The notes: generated from the letters alone by a model not told the origin. DNA of 64,000 bases from Clostridia bacterium (GCA_017409475.1 JAFQSP010000003.1:62001-126000); one strand, 5' to 3'; positions 25,926 to 33,927 are shown, counted from the stretch's first letter. Made by a program: numbers and translations.

Positions 25926-26183
25926 ATGATTGAATACGCTTTTTATATCGGCGGGGTAGTATGCGCAATTGCATTGATAATTTTTTCGTTCAGAGGAAAG
26001 CGGCCCTTTCGAACGATGATGATAACAGCGCTTTTGGGCCTTCTTACCCTTGCAATTGTTTGTATAAGCGGAATTTTCACCGGTGTAACCTTGCCGATAA
26101 ACATATGGACCGTTTCATGTTCGGCACTTGGCGGAATTCCCGGAGTTATAACCCTTTTAATACTGAAAATGATTTTCGTCTGA
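25926..26183 (+). CDS. BofA-family (pro-sigma-K processing inhibitor) small membrane protein
   Basis: This 85-aa protein has two or three membrane helices and the C-terminal motif GGIPGVITLLILK that defines the SigmaK_BofA family. In Bacillus, BofA holds the SpoIVFB protease inactive until the engulfed forespore signals. Clostridia keep BofA-like proteins even without SpoIVFB, so the target here is uncertain. A GAGGAGG site lies 15 bases before the ATG, longer than ideal. The stop codon sits at the left edge of a 20-bp bidirectional hairpin. Confidence 0.75.
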   Translation: MIEYAFYIGGVVCAIALIIFSFRGKRPFRTMMITALLGLLTLAIVCISGIFTGVTLPINIWTVSCSALGGIPGVITLLILKMIFV

Positions 26184-26228
26184 ATAAAATAAAGAGGTTG
26201 CTTTTTTTGCAACCTCTTTATTTTATTC
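26182..26228. terminator. Bidirectional terminator shared by the bofA-like and S26-peptidase genes
   Basis: A perfect 20-bp stem (26182-26201 with 26209-26228, loop of seven T) joins two convergent genes. The minus-strand stop codon (26218-26220) and its last codons are inside the right arm, and the plus-strand stop overlaps the left edge. Confidence 0.85.
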
Positions 26229-26673
26229 GAAATATTCGTTTTAACTTGTTTTTTGCCCTAAAAATAAATTGTCTCAAAGGACGGGAGTTAACTCTTTTTT
26301 TAGCATCGCTAATGAATTTTTTGCTGTCTGCTTCTATAATTTTACCCTTTCGAGTGTAGCGAGTGACAACTCCGATAACCTGATTATGTTCAATGTTTTT
26401 TTCAGGGTAAACCTCGTTATCTCCGCATAAAATGTAGTTTTCACCGTCTAAATCAATAATTCGGTGAAGAACAAATTGACCACTTCTTCTTCGATATAGA
26501 ATAATATCGAATTTTTTTAGCCTTTCGGTTGTCTTTTTTATCGTAACGGTGTCGCGACCACCGACGATGGTGGGGAGCATACTAATCCCGTTTGGCATAA
26601 AGGAAAAGGTGTCTCCTTGGTCAAGTGTTTTGTTAATTTCAGGCAAAATTTCAATTAACCTTGTCTTTTTCAT
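26218..26673 (-). CDS. S24/S26-family serine peptidase-like protein without membrane anchor
   Basis: This 151-aa protein resembles the catalytic core of signal peptidase I: GISMLPT with candidate nucleophile S31, DIILYRR, and VLHRI with H70 where bacterial SPase I has lysine (the SipW/archaeal/ER arrangement), then CGDNEVYPEK with D85. It lacks the N-terminal membrane helix of signal peptidases and ends in a very basic tail. It overlaps the upstream HPr-kinase-like gene by one base, so the two work together. Such pairs occur near peptide-modification (RiPP-like) loci, but no precursor or modification enzyme is visible here. Function is not established. Confidence 0.7.
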   Translation of the reverse strand: MKKTRLIEILPEINKTLDQGDTFSFMPNGISMLPTIVGGRDTVTIKKTTERLKKFDIILYRRRSGQFVLHRIIDLDGENYILCGDNEVYPEKNIEHNQVIGVVTRYTRKGKIIEADSKKFISDAKKRVNSRPLRQFIFRAKNKLKRIFRIK

Positions 26674-27392
26674 TATATGCTCTTTTCACCGCTCATTACA
26701 TCGTGCGCAAGCTTCGCAGCTTCACCGGAAATATTACAGCCGAGCTTATAAACGGGTACAATTGAAATGATTTTTGCAATCATGTTTTGAACCTTTTGCT
26801 GTATTTCGGGCGGCTGACCTTTAAAAATTGTTTGATTTATAATAAGCGGAATCGCCTTAAACGGCGGAATTTTTTCTATATAATTATTTTCGCTTCTTTC
26901 TATGAAGCAAATAGCTTTAAGCGGGACGATGACATTCAAGTTGATGTCTGATTTTCCCGAAAAGGGAGTTCCGCAGGCATATGCCTTTGAGTCAATAATT
27001 CTGATTGCAGGCTTGTCATCGTTAAAATTTTGTGCTCTATCCTTGCCATACACCTTTTGCCAAAGGGCGGTGTGGGTTGATTTTCCGGTTCCGCTTCGAG
27101 CCGAGAAAAGATATGCATTTTCGTCCATCATAATTGATGATGAATGGAGCATCATTCCGTTGTGGTCAAGTAACTGAGTATAGAATTGAGTTCCTGCTAT
27201 TGAATATTCACAGCTACCGAGGGTGAAATGAGGATTTCCGTCCTGGTAAGCCATAGACTTGCTTTTTGGGACATTAATGATAATATCGGGCTCGCCTTCA
27301 AAATCGCTTTTATATTTAGGCATGTTGGTTTTCATTCTGTCATAATGAAATTCAGCACATACCTTTAATCCGGCGATAACGTATTTATCCAT
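26673..27392 (-). CDS. HPr-kinase-like P-loop protein (short, non-canonical)
   Basis: This 239-aa protein has a Walker A motif ARSGTGKST (K104) and an NDDKPAIR segment (125-131), as in the HprK C-terminal domain and its relatives in lasso-peptide clusters. It lacks the N-terminal half of true HPr kinase/phosphorylase (about 310 aa), so it is not the regulator of the HPr encoded at 35369. The relatives phosphorylate peptides or act near PqqD-like chaperones. It is transcribed with the S26-like gene from a near-consensus promoter at 27422-27450. The substrate is unknown. Confidence 0.72.
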   Translation of the reverse strand: MDKYVIAGLKVCAEFHYDRMKTNMPKYKSDFEGEPDIIINVPKSKSMAYQDGNPHFTLGSCEYSIAGTQFYTQLLDHNGMMLHSSSIMMDENAYLFSARSGTGKSTHTALWQKVYGKDRAQNFNDDKPAIRIIDSKAYACGTPFSGKSDINLNVIVPLKAICFIERSENNYIEKIPPFKAIPLIINQTIFKGQPPEIQQKVQNMIAKIISIVPVYKLGCNISGEAAKLAHDVMSGEKSI

Positions 27393-27421
27393 ATTTCCAC
27401 CTCTTTATTATAATCGGATTG

Positions 27422-27450
27422 ATTATAACATATAATTTTATGATTGTCAC
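27422..27450 (-). promoter_or_regulatory. Sigma-A promoter of the HPrK-like/S26 operon
   Basis: GTGACA (27445-27450, minus strand), 17 bases, TATAAT (27422-27427) with TGT just upstream as an extended -10, about 30 bases before the ATG. Confidence 0.75.
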
Positions 27451-27477
27451 TATCTTTTTTATTTTGGAGGGGTTACT

Positions 27478-28233
27478 TTGAGATATATTTTATTAAAAAA
27501 GAAGCATCTTACTGCTACAATGGCAACGCTTTTTGTTGCGGTAGTGCTGATAATTTTATCTGCATCACTTATGAGTGCGTCAAAAAGTCGTTTATTGCCC
27601 GTTTATTCGGTTGACAGAAATGATAATTTTGTATCATTAACCTTTGATGCGGCATGGAGTGCAGATGATACCGATGATATTATTAGGTTGCTCGACAGCT
27701 ATGATGCGAAAGCAACGTTCTTTTGTGTAGGTACTTGGGTAGAGGCAAATCCTCACGCTGTTAAAAAGCTTCACGATGCCGGTCACGAAATTATGAATCA
27801 TTCTGATAAGCATCCGCATATTACAAATATCAGCGAGGGAAAATTTATTGAAGATACGATAGCATGTAATAAGAGAATAAAGGAAATAACCGGTGTTGAG
27901 CCGACATTATACAGGGGACCTTACGGCGAATATGATAACAAAACTGTGGCGGCTATTGAAAAATTAGGTATGTACTATATTCAATGGTCGGCTGATACAG
28001 TTGACTGGAAACCCGAAAATGATTCAAAAAAGCAGATTGATAATGTAATGAGACGGCTGGAATCGGGCGGAATAATTCTTATGCATAACGGAACGGAACA
28101 TACGGTGGAAACACTTGCAGGGCTACTCGAAAATATAAAAAACAAGGGGTATAAAATTGTACCTGTGACCGAGCTTATATATAAAGATGGCTATACTATC
28201 GACCAATCGGGAAAACAGTGTAAAAATAATTGA
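27478..28233 (+). CDS. pdaB: Polysaccharide deacetylase, PdaB-like sporulation protein
   Basis: This 251-aa protein has an N-terminal membrane helix (14-33) and a NodB domain beginning with VSLTFDAAWSADDTDDI. The FDAAW sequence, in place of the FDDGP of active deacetylases, is typical of PdaB. Later motifs HSDKHPH, YRGPYGEY and ILMHNG are retained. PdaB is needed for stable spores in Bacillus. The start is TTG 27478, supported by GGAGGGG 7 bases upstream and by the lack of an in-frame ATG before the membrane helix. It diverges from the HPrK-like gene. Confidence 0.85.
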   Translation: MRYILLKKKHLTATMATLFVAVVLIILSASLMSASKSRLLPVYSVDRNDNFVSLTFDAAWSADDTDDIIRLLDSYDAKATFFCVGTWVEANPHAVKKLHDAGHEIMNHSDKHPHITNISEGKFIEDTIACNKRIKEITGVEPTLYRGPYGEYDNKTVAAIEKLGMYYIQWSADTVDWKPENDSKKQIDNVMRRLESGGIILMHNGTEHTVETLAGLLENIKNKGYKIVPVTELIYKDGYTIDQSGKQCKNN

Positions 28234-28304
28234 TATAAATAACATAAATTTTTACATAGATATGGTAAAAAGCAACAAATTCGATATACATTTATAATTT
28301 TTTA

Positions 28305-28333
28305 TAGACAAATTAACCCATATATGATAAAAT
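28305..28333 (+). promoter_or_regulatory. Extended -10 sigma-A promoter upstream of the 137-aa membrane protein gene
   Basis: TAGACA (28305-28310), 17 bases ending in TGA, and TAAAAT (28328-28333), about 45 bases before the ATG. Confidence 0.7.
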
Positions 28334-28377
28334 AACTATAGTTTTCTTAAATATATGGGTGAGGAGTGCTTTTGTTT

Positions 28378-28791
28378 ATGAAAAAAACATTTGAATCAGC
28401 TGTTACAACGCGGTGTAAAACGGTTGAGGAATGCCTAAAAAAGGATGCTATTACCGAGCGCGCATGGGTATGGTCAAAGAGACTTAATATTTTTGGAAGA
28501 ATTATTTTTCTTATCCTTATGCTTGGAGGAGCCATCTTTTTTATCTTTACCGGACCTAAATCGTTCTCACGTTTTGTTGCATTTTTTACTACATACATAA
28601 GTATACTTATGGTCGAGTTTATAATATATCATATTGCGGTTGTTTCGTTGCAAACGCTTGCGGCAATGACATATCGACTCAGCGTTTTAGCTAATTTAAA
28701 AGAAATTGATTCACGTGAAAAAGAGGCTGCAAGAGTAGTTAAGTCAACTCAATCAGAAAAGGTAAAGTACGAATTTAAAAAAGATGAATAA
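28378..28791 (+). CDS. Small two-helix membrane protein of unknown function
   Basis: I do not recognise this 137-aa protein. It has a charged N-terminal part (residues 1-35), two hydrophobic helices (about 37-58 and 68-95) and a charged, lysine-rich C-terminal tail of 40 residues that is probably cytoplasmic and helical. ATG 28378 is chosen, with GAGGAG 11 bases upstream. A GTG at 28366 overlaps that site. It is monocistronic, between its own promoter and a bidirectional terminator. No catalytic motif is visible. Confidence 0.65.
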   Translation: MKKTFESAVTTRCKTVEECLKKDAITERAWVWSKRLNIFGRIIFLILMLGGAIFFIFTGPKSFSRFVAFFTTYISILMVEFIIYHIAVVSLQTLAAMTYRLSVLANLKEIDSREKEAARVVKSTQSEKVKYEFKKDE

Positions 28792-28802
28792 ACTTGTTTT
28801 AG

Positions 28803-28846
28803 AATAAATAAAACGAGCACCTAATGAGGTGTTCGTTTTATTTATT
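28803..28846. terminator. Bidirectional terminator shared with the oligopeptide-binding lipoprotein gene
   Basis: A 20-bp stem with one wobble (28803-28822 with 28827-28846) and a 4-base loop has A-rich and T-rich flanks. The stop codon of the convergent minus-strand gene (28842-28844) is inside the right arm. Confidence 0.85.
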
Positions 28847-30425
28847 TAACTGTGTTTGAAAAATCAAAGTTTCCTCTATAGAGGTCAAAAATATAGCCGT
28901 TAAGGTTTGGTGTAGTTGCAATTGTCATTGGGCTGATATAAACGGGATAAACATAATTGCTTTCGATTAAGAAATTTTCTGCCTGGTGTAAAAGTTTCGC
29001 CTTTTTATTGGCGTCTGCTTCGGATTGAGCCTTTTCCATTATTGAGTCAAAGTATTCGTTTTGAATACCGAAAATGTTGTTTTTATCATACGATATAAAT
29101 TGCTGTAAAGCCGTCTCGGCATCGGATATTTCATAGCCAATTGGGTAAAGCGCTACTGTATAATTTCCACTTTTAATACGTTTTTTCATTTCGCCGAAGG
29201 TAACCCCTTCGGTGTTAATATAAGCGTCAAGATTGCTTTGCCAGCTTGCAGCTATTTTTATAGCCATATTTCCTGCCTGATTTGAATTAACATATAAGAG
29301 GGTGGAACCGTTGAGGCTGCTGCCGGTTTCTTTAATCGCCTGCATATATTCATTCTTCGCTTCCTTTGCCTGTAGCGATGATTGGCTGTATTCGTTGATA
29401 TAATGAGAATATTTGTTACCGCATAAATTTAGCTCGGGCGCAATAAGACCGCTGAACATACTGTAACCTGCCGGCAGCGCATCTTCGATTGAGTGTCGGT
29501 CAATTGATTTTGTCATTGCCGAAAGGGTAAGCGGATTTTCTGTAATTTTTGTATTAGGGTTAATTATAATTGCCCATACGGTATTGTGAATTGAATGGGT
29601 GGTAAGCCCTGCTTCTTTTGCAGCTGTTTCTTTTTCTGACTCAATAATCGCAATGTCAATAACATTCTTTTTAATTGCATCAATCTTTTTATTAGCCGTT
29701 TCGTTAAAGGTCATAGTAAGAGTTGAAGGTTTGGCTTTTTCTCCAACATATTCAGAGTTTCTGCTCATTTTAATATATTTGTCTGTCCAATTACTGACAT
29801 AAAACGGACCGCAGTGCAGCATATCCTTTTTTGATAATCCGTATTTCCCCTTGCATTTGTTAAAAAAGTCACGGTTGCAGGGCATGGAAGGCATATCGGC
29901 AAGTCGATATTCAATATCGTTGATTTTTTTATTTAAAACGAGTTTAAACGATTTTGTATCTATGAGGCTAATTCCGAGCTCGTTTTCGCCTACATCACCG
30001 TTGTTGAACTGCTCGGCGTTTTTAATAAAGAAAAGGGTGTATGCAAAGGGAGATTTCGTTTCGGGAGTTAATGCACGTGTAATTCCGAATACAAAATCAT
30101 CAGCGGTAATATCATCGCCGTTGCTCCATTTTGCTTCTTTAATTTTGAATTCATATGTCAGACCGTCACTTGAGACCTTGTATTCCTCGCATAATGACTT
30201 TTCGGCATTACCTTTTTCGTTTATTCGAAAAAGACCTGTCATTGTATTCCTTGCAATTGTTAGCTCACTCTGCGATGATGCAAGTTGCGGGTCAATATTT
30301 TTCGGTTCGTTTTCGGTATCCATGCTGATTATTTTATTTGCGCCCGGATTATAGTTACAGCTGCAAAGACCGATAACTGTAATAAGCGATAATAAAAGTG
30401 CAGTTATTCTTTTAAAATATGACAC
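28842..30425 (-). CDS. ABC transporter oligopeptide-binding lipoprotein (SBP family 5, OppA-like)
   Basis: This extracytoplasmic solute-binding lipoprotein of about 527 aa has a signal peptide ending in the lipobox LCSC. Family features include IDPQLASSQSE near the mature start, a YEFKIKEAKWSNGDDITADDFVFG segment split around residue 90, and a C-terminal YVYPVYISPMTIATTPNLNGY region. It would bind oligopeptides for an Opp/Dpp permease, but no permease or ATPase gene is adjacent, so it is an orphan binding protein. I choose GTG 30425, 9 bases after AAGGA. The ATG three codons upstream touches that site. Confidence 0.87.
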   Translation of the reverse strand: MSYFKRITALLLSLITVIGLCSCNYNPGANKIISMDTENEPKNIDPQLASSQSELTIARNTMTGLFRINEKGNAEKSLCEEYKVSSDGLTYEFKIKEAKWSNGDDITADDFVFGITRALTPETKSPFAYTLFFIKNAEQFNNGDVGENELGISLIDTKSFKLVLNKKINDIEYRLADMPSMPCNRDFFNKCKGKYGLSKKDMLHCGPFYVSNWTDKYIKMSRNSEYVGEKAKPSTLTMTFNETANKKIDAIKKNVIDIAIIESEKETAAKEAGLTTHSIHNTVWAIIINPNTKITENPLTLSAMTKSIDRHSIEDALPAGYSMFSGLIAPELNLCGNKYSHYINEYSQSSLQAKEAKNEYMQAIKETGSSLNGSTLLYVNSNQAGNMAIKIAASWQSNLDAYINTEGVTFGEMKKRIKSGNYTVALYPIGYEISDAETALQQFISYDKNNIFGIQNEYFDSIMEKAQSEADANKKAKLLHQAENFLIESNYVYPVYISPMTIATTPNLNGYIFDLYRGNFDFSNTVK

Positions 30426-30452
30426 AGCAGTCATTCCTTATTATTTTTATTT

Positions 30453-30486
30453 AAAAAATTAAGCGGCCGTATACACAACCGCTTAA
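30453..30486 (-). terminator. Terminator downstream of the E2-like gene
   Basis: An 8-bp perfect stem (TTAAGCGG and its complement, 12-base loop) is followed on the minus strand by a run of T, 7 bases after the stop of the E2-like gene. Confidence 0.7.
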
Positions 30487-30492
30487 AAATAA

Positions 30493-31395
30493 TTAAATGC
30501 CATCGTCTTGCATTACCGATTCGGGCTTTAAAAGCAGCTGTTCGGGCTTTTTAATTAGCTTTTTAAGCATTTTCATCGATGAAGCATAATAATATCCGTC
30601 ACAAATACGCTCGTCAGCAACTATTTTAATTTTAATTATCTTTCGTTTGCTGACCGTACCGTCTTCGTTAAGTACATTTTTGGTTTCCTTTTTACCCATC
30701 GCAAAAAAGAGGGAACAGGTACCGAATTCGTAAAGATGGTGAAAAACGGGACCTACGCCAAGCGAGCCCATATCGGTAATGAATGCGCTTGAGTGAAAGG
30801 GTGAAAGGCGGTTAATCATTTTAGGCATAAAGCCGATTTTGTCAAGATTTCGTGCCGCCCAGACTATTGATGATTTAATAAACATCGGACAGGCACCGAC
30901 AGCCTTTGCAAAAAGGTCGGTTTTGTTTCCCTTAGATTCAGCCTTTTTAACGCTTTCAACCTCTTTTTGTATGCTTTCGTTGAATTTTTTATTAATTTCG
31001 TAAAGGCTGTCATCCGGCTCGAATTCGGGCATAATTGTGGTTTCTGCACCTGTATCGGTAAGACTGTGCTTGACCGTAAGCGAAATACGAAGACTGTTTC
31101 TTGCATAAATTTTCTTTCCTGCGACAAAGCGGTTAAGTCGTGGACGAAGCGAAAATACACGAATTATCGCCGACATGAAAAGCTGAAGCATAGAAAGATT
31201 TTCCATTCCTGCTCGTCTATGCTCACGGATAAATTGCTCAACCTCGGTAATATCAATTTCATCCTCAAAATATACAAGCGAGTCGGTTCGGGTACGCATA
31301 ATAACGGGAATTAACTGAAAAAGTGTATCTACCTTTCTTAATTTAAAGCCGTCATAGCGGTCGCCTAAACGACGTTTTCTATCCTTATAAATCAT
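30493..31395 (-). CDS. 2-oxoacid dehydrogenase E2 acyltransferase-like protein, stand-alone, catalytic His replaced
   Basis: This 300-aa protein resembles the catalytic (CAT-like) domain of E2 acyltransferases but has no lipoyl or E1/E3-binding domain. The E2 hallmark DHRxxDG is DERICDG here (261-267), so the catalytic histidine is glutamate. FITDMGSLGVGPVFHHLYEFG matches the active-site tunnel region. No E1 or E3 gene is adjacent. It may be a divergent acyltransferase or a non-catalytic relative. ATG 31395 is chosen for its GGAGG site. The upstream in-frame start lacks one. Confidence 0.75.
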   Translation of the reverse strand: MIYKDRKRRLGDRYDGFKLRKVDTLFQLIPVIMRTRTDSLVYFEDEIDITEVEQFIREHRRAGMENLSMLQLFMSAIIRVFSLRPRLNRFVAGKKIYARNSLRISLTVKHSLTDTGAETTIMPEFEPDDSLYEINKKFNESIQKEVESVKKAESKGNKTDLFAKAVGACPMFIKSSIVWAARNLDKIGFMPKMINRLSPFHSSAFITDMGSLGVGPVFHHLYEFGTCSLFFAMGKKETKNVLNEDGTVSKRKIIKIKIVADERICDGYYYASSMKMLKKLIKKPEQLLLKPESVMQDDGI

Positions 31396-31451
31396 AATTT
31401 CCTCCGAAATAAGAAAAGACAATATTACCGCAGTCTTTTTACATTGTTTTC

Positions 31452-31480
31452 ATTATATATTACCTAAGTGCTTTTTTCAA
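31452..31480 (-). promoter_or_regulatory. Sigma-A promoter of the E2-like gene
   Basis: TTGAAA (31475-31480, minus strand), 17 bases, TATAAT (31452-31457). It is back to back with the ylxM promoter, and the two -35 boxes are only 13 bases apart. Confidence 0.75.
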
Positions 31481-31493
31481 GAAAAAATTATGC

Positions 31494-31522
31494 TTGACAA
31501 ATATATGCAGAGGTAATATAAT
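31494..31522 (+). promoter_or_regulatory. Sigma-A promoter of the ylxM-ffh operon
   Basis: Perfect TTGACA (31494-31499), 17 bases, perfect TATAAT (31517-31522). A small leader hairpin TGTAAAG/CTTTACA follows at 31531-31552. Confidence 0.85.
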
Positions 31523-31592
31523 AAATTGGCTGTAAAGTTTAAGTGCTTTACACCCGTGCTTTTTTAACAAGGCATATAAGGAGTATTTTTTT

Positions 31593-31916
31593 ATGGGAAA
31601 GAATTTTCATATTAGTTTGCTTCTTGAATACTACCGACCTCTTTTAACCGAAAAGCAACGTTTGTTGCTTGATTTATATTATAACGAGGATTTATCCCTT
31701 GCCGAAATAGCTTTGGATGAAGGAATTACGCGTCAGGGTGTACGCGACTCGATAAAAAAGGCGGAAACAGCACTTTTATCATTTGAAGAAAAGTTGCATC
31801 TTGCCGAACGATTTTCAAAAATTGAGTCATCACTTGAAAAAATCAGAAAAATTACAGATAATACCGAGATTATTAATATAGTAAACAATATTTTAACCGA
31901 GGAGGAGCTTGAATAG
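31593..31916 (+). CDS. ylxM: YlxM/p13-family helix-turn-helix protein
   Basis: This 107-aa protein has a sigma-70 region-4-like HTH (LSLAEIALDEGITRQGVRDSIKKAE, positions about 33-57), as in YlxM, which is always encoded before ffh in Firmicutes and has been linked to signal recognition particle function. It starts with LLEYYRPLLTEKQRLLLDLYYNED, the family signature. AAGGAG precedes the ATG. Its stop overlaps the ffh start by one base. Confidence 0.93.
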   Translation: MGKNFHISLLLEYYRPLLTEKQRLLLDLYYNEDLSLAEIALDEGITRQGVRDSIKKAETALLSFEEKLHLAERFSKIESSLEKIRKITDNTEIINIVNNILTEEELE

Positions 31917-33262
31917 TGGCATTTGATAATCTTACCGAAAAGCTTAGCGCTGCCTTTAAGCGCCTCAGATCAAAAGGAAAGCTTACCGAAGCTGACGTAA
32001 AGGAAGCCATGCGCGAGATTCGCTTGGCCCTTCTCGAAGCCGACGTAAACTATAAGGTTGCAAAGGATTTTACAAACACCCTTACCGAAAAATGTATCGG
32101 CGAAAAGGTAATGGAAAGTCTTACTGCGCCTCAAATGGTAGTAAAGCTTGTTAACGAAGAATTAACTCAGCTTATGGGCGGCGAAAATGTCCGTCTCAAC
32201 ACATCGTCAAGGTTGCCGTCGGTAATTATGATGTGCGGACTTCAAGGCTCGGGTAAAACTACCCATTCAGCAAAGCTCGCAAAAAAGCTTAAATCAATGG
32301 GACATCGCCCCTTGCTTGTAGCTTGTGATATTTACCGTCCGGCCGCTATCGACCAGCTTAAAGTAGTTGGCGAAAAGGCAGGGGTCCCCGTTTTTGAAAA
32401 GGGAACACAAAAACCTGAAAAAACCGCCGAAGAAGCAATTCGTCATGCGCGCGATTACGGAAACGACTTTGTAATTCTTGATACCGCCGGCCGTCTTCAT
32501 ATTGATGAGGACCTAATGGCTGAGCTTACAAGAATAAAGGATAAGACCGACCCTTGCGAGATTATTCTCGTAGTCGATTCAATGGTCGGTCAGGATGCTG
32601 TTAACGTAGCAAAGGCATTTAATGACCTGCTCGAAATTGACTCCGTTCTTTTAACAAAGCTTGATGGCGATACTCGTGGCGGTGCTGCGTTATCGGTTCG
32701 TGCCGTAACGGGGAAACCCATAAAATACGTCGGTACGGGTGAAAAACTTGACGATATTGAGGAATTCCATCCGTCACGAATGGCATCGCGAATTCTCGGT
32801 ATGGGTGACGTTCTTTCGCTTATTGAAAAAGCAGAACAGCAGCTTGACGAGAAAAAAGCGCTTGAGATGGCGAATCGCCTTCAAAATAATACCTTCGATA
32901 TGAACGACCTCTTATCACAATTTCAGGAAATACGTAAGATGGGACCGCTTAAACAGGTGCTGTCCATGCTTCCGGGAATGGGTAGTAAATTAAAGGACGT
33001 TGATATTGACGACCGTCAGCTTTTACGTGTCGAGTCTATAATCTACTCAATGACTAAAAAGGAGCGTTCACGTCCCGACATAATTAACGCATCACGTAAA
33101 AAGCGTATTGCGGCGGGTAGCGGAACCTCGGTCGAAGAGGTAAATAAGCTTCTCCGTCAACACGAGCAGATGAAAAAAATGTTCAAGCAAATGGGCGGAA
33201 TGAAGGGTAAAGGCAAGCGTTCCATGAGAGGAATGCAGCTTCCGCCAAACTTTAAATTCTGA
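31916..33262 (+). CDS. ffh: Signal recognition particle protein Ffh
   Basis: This 448-aa SRP54 GTPase binds 4.5S/6S-type SRP RNA and signal sequences of nascent membrane and secreted proteins. It has an N-terminal helical bundle, G domain motifs GLQGSGKTTHSAKLA (about residue 107), DTAGRLHIDEDLM and TKLDGDTRGGAALS, and a methionine-rich M domain from residue 300, ending in KMFKQMGGMKGKGKRSM. The start is GTG 31916, overlapping the ylxM stop (TAGTG), with GGAGGAG upstream. Confidence 0.97.
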   Translation: MAFDNLTEKLSAAFKRLRSKGKLTEADVKEAMREIRLALLEADVNYKVAKDFTNTLTEKCIGEKVMESLTAPQMVVKLVNEELTQLMGGENVRLNTSSRLPSVIMMCGLQGSGKTTHSAKLAKKLKSMGHRPLLVACDIYRPAAIDQLKVVGEKAGVPVFEKGTQKPEKTAEEAIRHARDYGNDFVILDTAGRLHIDEDLMAELTRIKDKTDPCEIILVVDSMVGQDAVNVAKAFNDLLEIDSVLLTKLDGDTRGGAALSVRAVTGKPIKYVGTGEKLDDIEEFHPSRMASRILGMGDVLSLIEKAEQQLDEKKALEMANRLQNNTFDMNDLLSQFQEIRKMGPLKQVLSMLPGMGSKLKDVDIDDRQLLRVESIIYSMTKKERSRPDIINASRKKRIAAGSGTSVEEVNKLLRQHEQMKKMFKQMGGMKGKGKRSMRGMQLPPNFKF

Positions 33263-33335
33263 TTTCATCCCGATAACTAACTAATTATCAGGTGAATATA
33301 CAATTTTTTTAAAATTATTACAGGAGGTGCTGAAT

Positions 33336-33578
33336 ATGGCAGTAAAAATCAGACTTCGCAGAATGGGTGCAAAGAAGGCTCCCTTCTACCGCATTGTTGT
33401 TGCAGATTCCAGATATCCGCGTGATGGACGTTTCATCGAGGAAATCGGCTACTACAATCCGCTTACTAATCCCGCAGAAGTAAAGGTTGACGCTGAAAAG
33501 GTTCAGAAATGGATTTCTAACGGCGCACAGCCCACAGATACCGTTAAGTCTCTTTTAAAGAAAAACGGCGTTCTTTAA
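33336..33578 (+). CDS. rpsP: 30S ribosomal protein S16
   Basis: This 80-aa ribosomal protein begins [26 protein letters not shown] and contains [13 protein letters not shown], both invariant S16 features. ATG 33336 has AGGAGGTG 7 bases upstream. An in-frame TTG three codons earlier overlaps the site and is rejected. It follows ffh as in Bacillus. S16 is needed for 30S assembly. Confidence 0.97.
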   Translation: MAVKIRLRRMGAKKAPFYRIVVADSRYPRDGRFIEEIGYYNPLTNPAEVKVDAEKVQKWISNGAQPTDTVKSLLKKNGVL

Positions 33579-33596
33579 TCTTGGAGGAAATAGTAA

Positions 33597-33830
33597 ATGG
33601 AAGAATTATTGGTTACTATTGCTCGTGGCCTCGTAAAATGCCCCGACCAAGTAACCGTTTCGGTTGACGAGCCCGATTTAGACGGAACAATTGTGTATCA
33701 CCTACACGTTGCAGCCGACGATATGGGCCGCGTCATTGGAAAGCAGGGACGCATTGCGAAGGAAATTCGTACGCTTATGCGCTCTGTTGCCAACCGCAAC
33801 GGTCAAAAAATCATGGTTGAAATCGACTGA
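33597..33830 (+). CDS. khpA: KH-domain RNA-binding protein KhpA
   Basis: This 77-aa single KH domain has the GxxG-type loop in VIGKQGRIAKEIRTLMRS. KhpA partners with KhpB/Jag in Firmicutes to bind small and messenger RNAs and affects cell elongation. Its place between rpsP and rimM is conserved. A terminator-like hairpin 31 bases after the stop separates it from rimM. Confidence 0.93.
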   Translation: MEELLVTIARGLVKCPDQVTVSVDEPDLDGTIVYHLHVAADDMGRVIGKQGRIAKEIRTLMRSVANRNGQKIMVEID

Positions 33831-33860
33831 TTTTTCAACCGAGATAACAAAAAACAAAGG

Positions 33861-33888
33861 GGCAGACGCAATTTTGTCTGCCTTTTTT
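33861..33888 (+). terminator. Intrinsic terminator between khpA and rimM
   Basis: A 7-bp G+C-rich stem (GGCAGAC/GTCTGCC, 8-base loop) is followed by six T, inside the ffh-trmD operon. It may set lower expression of rimM-trmD. Confidence 0.8.
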
Positions 33889-33927
33889 GTTTAGACCAAA
33901 AAAATTAATTAAAGTAGGAGCTTAATT

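Noticed and set aside
26673-27392. Canonical HPr kinase/phosphorylase HprK
   Set aside because: The protein is about 70 residues too short, lacks the N-terminal domain, and is paired with a peptidase-like gene.
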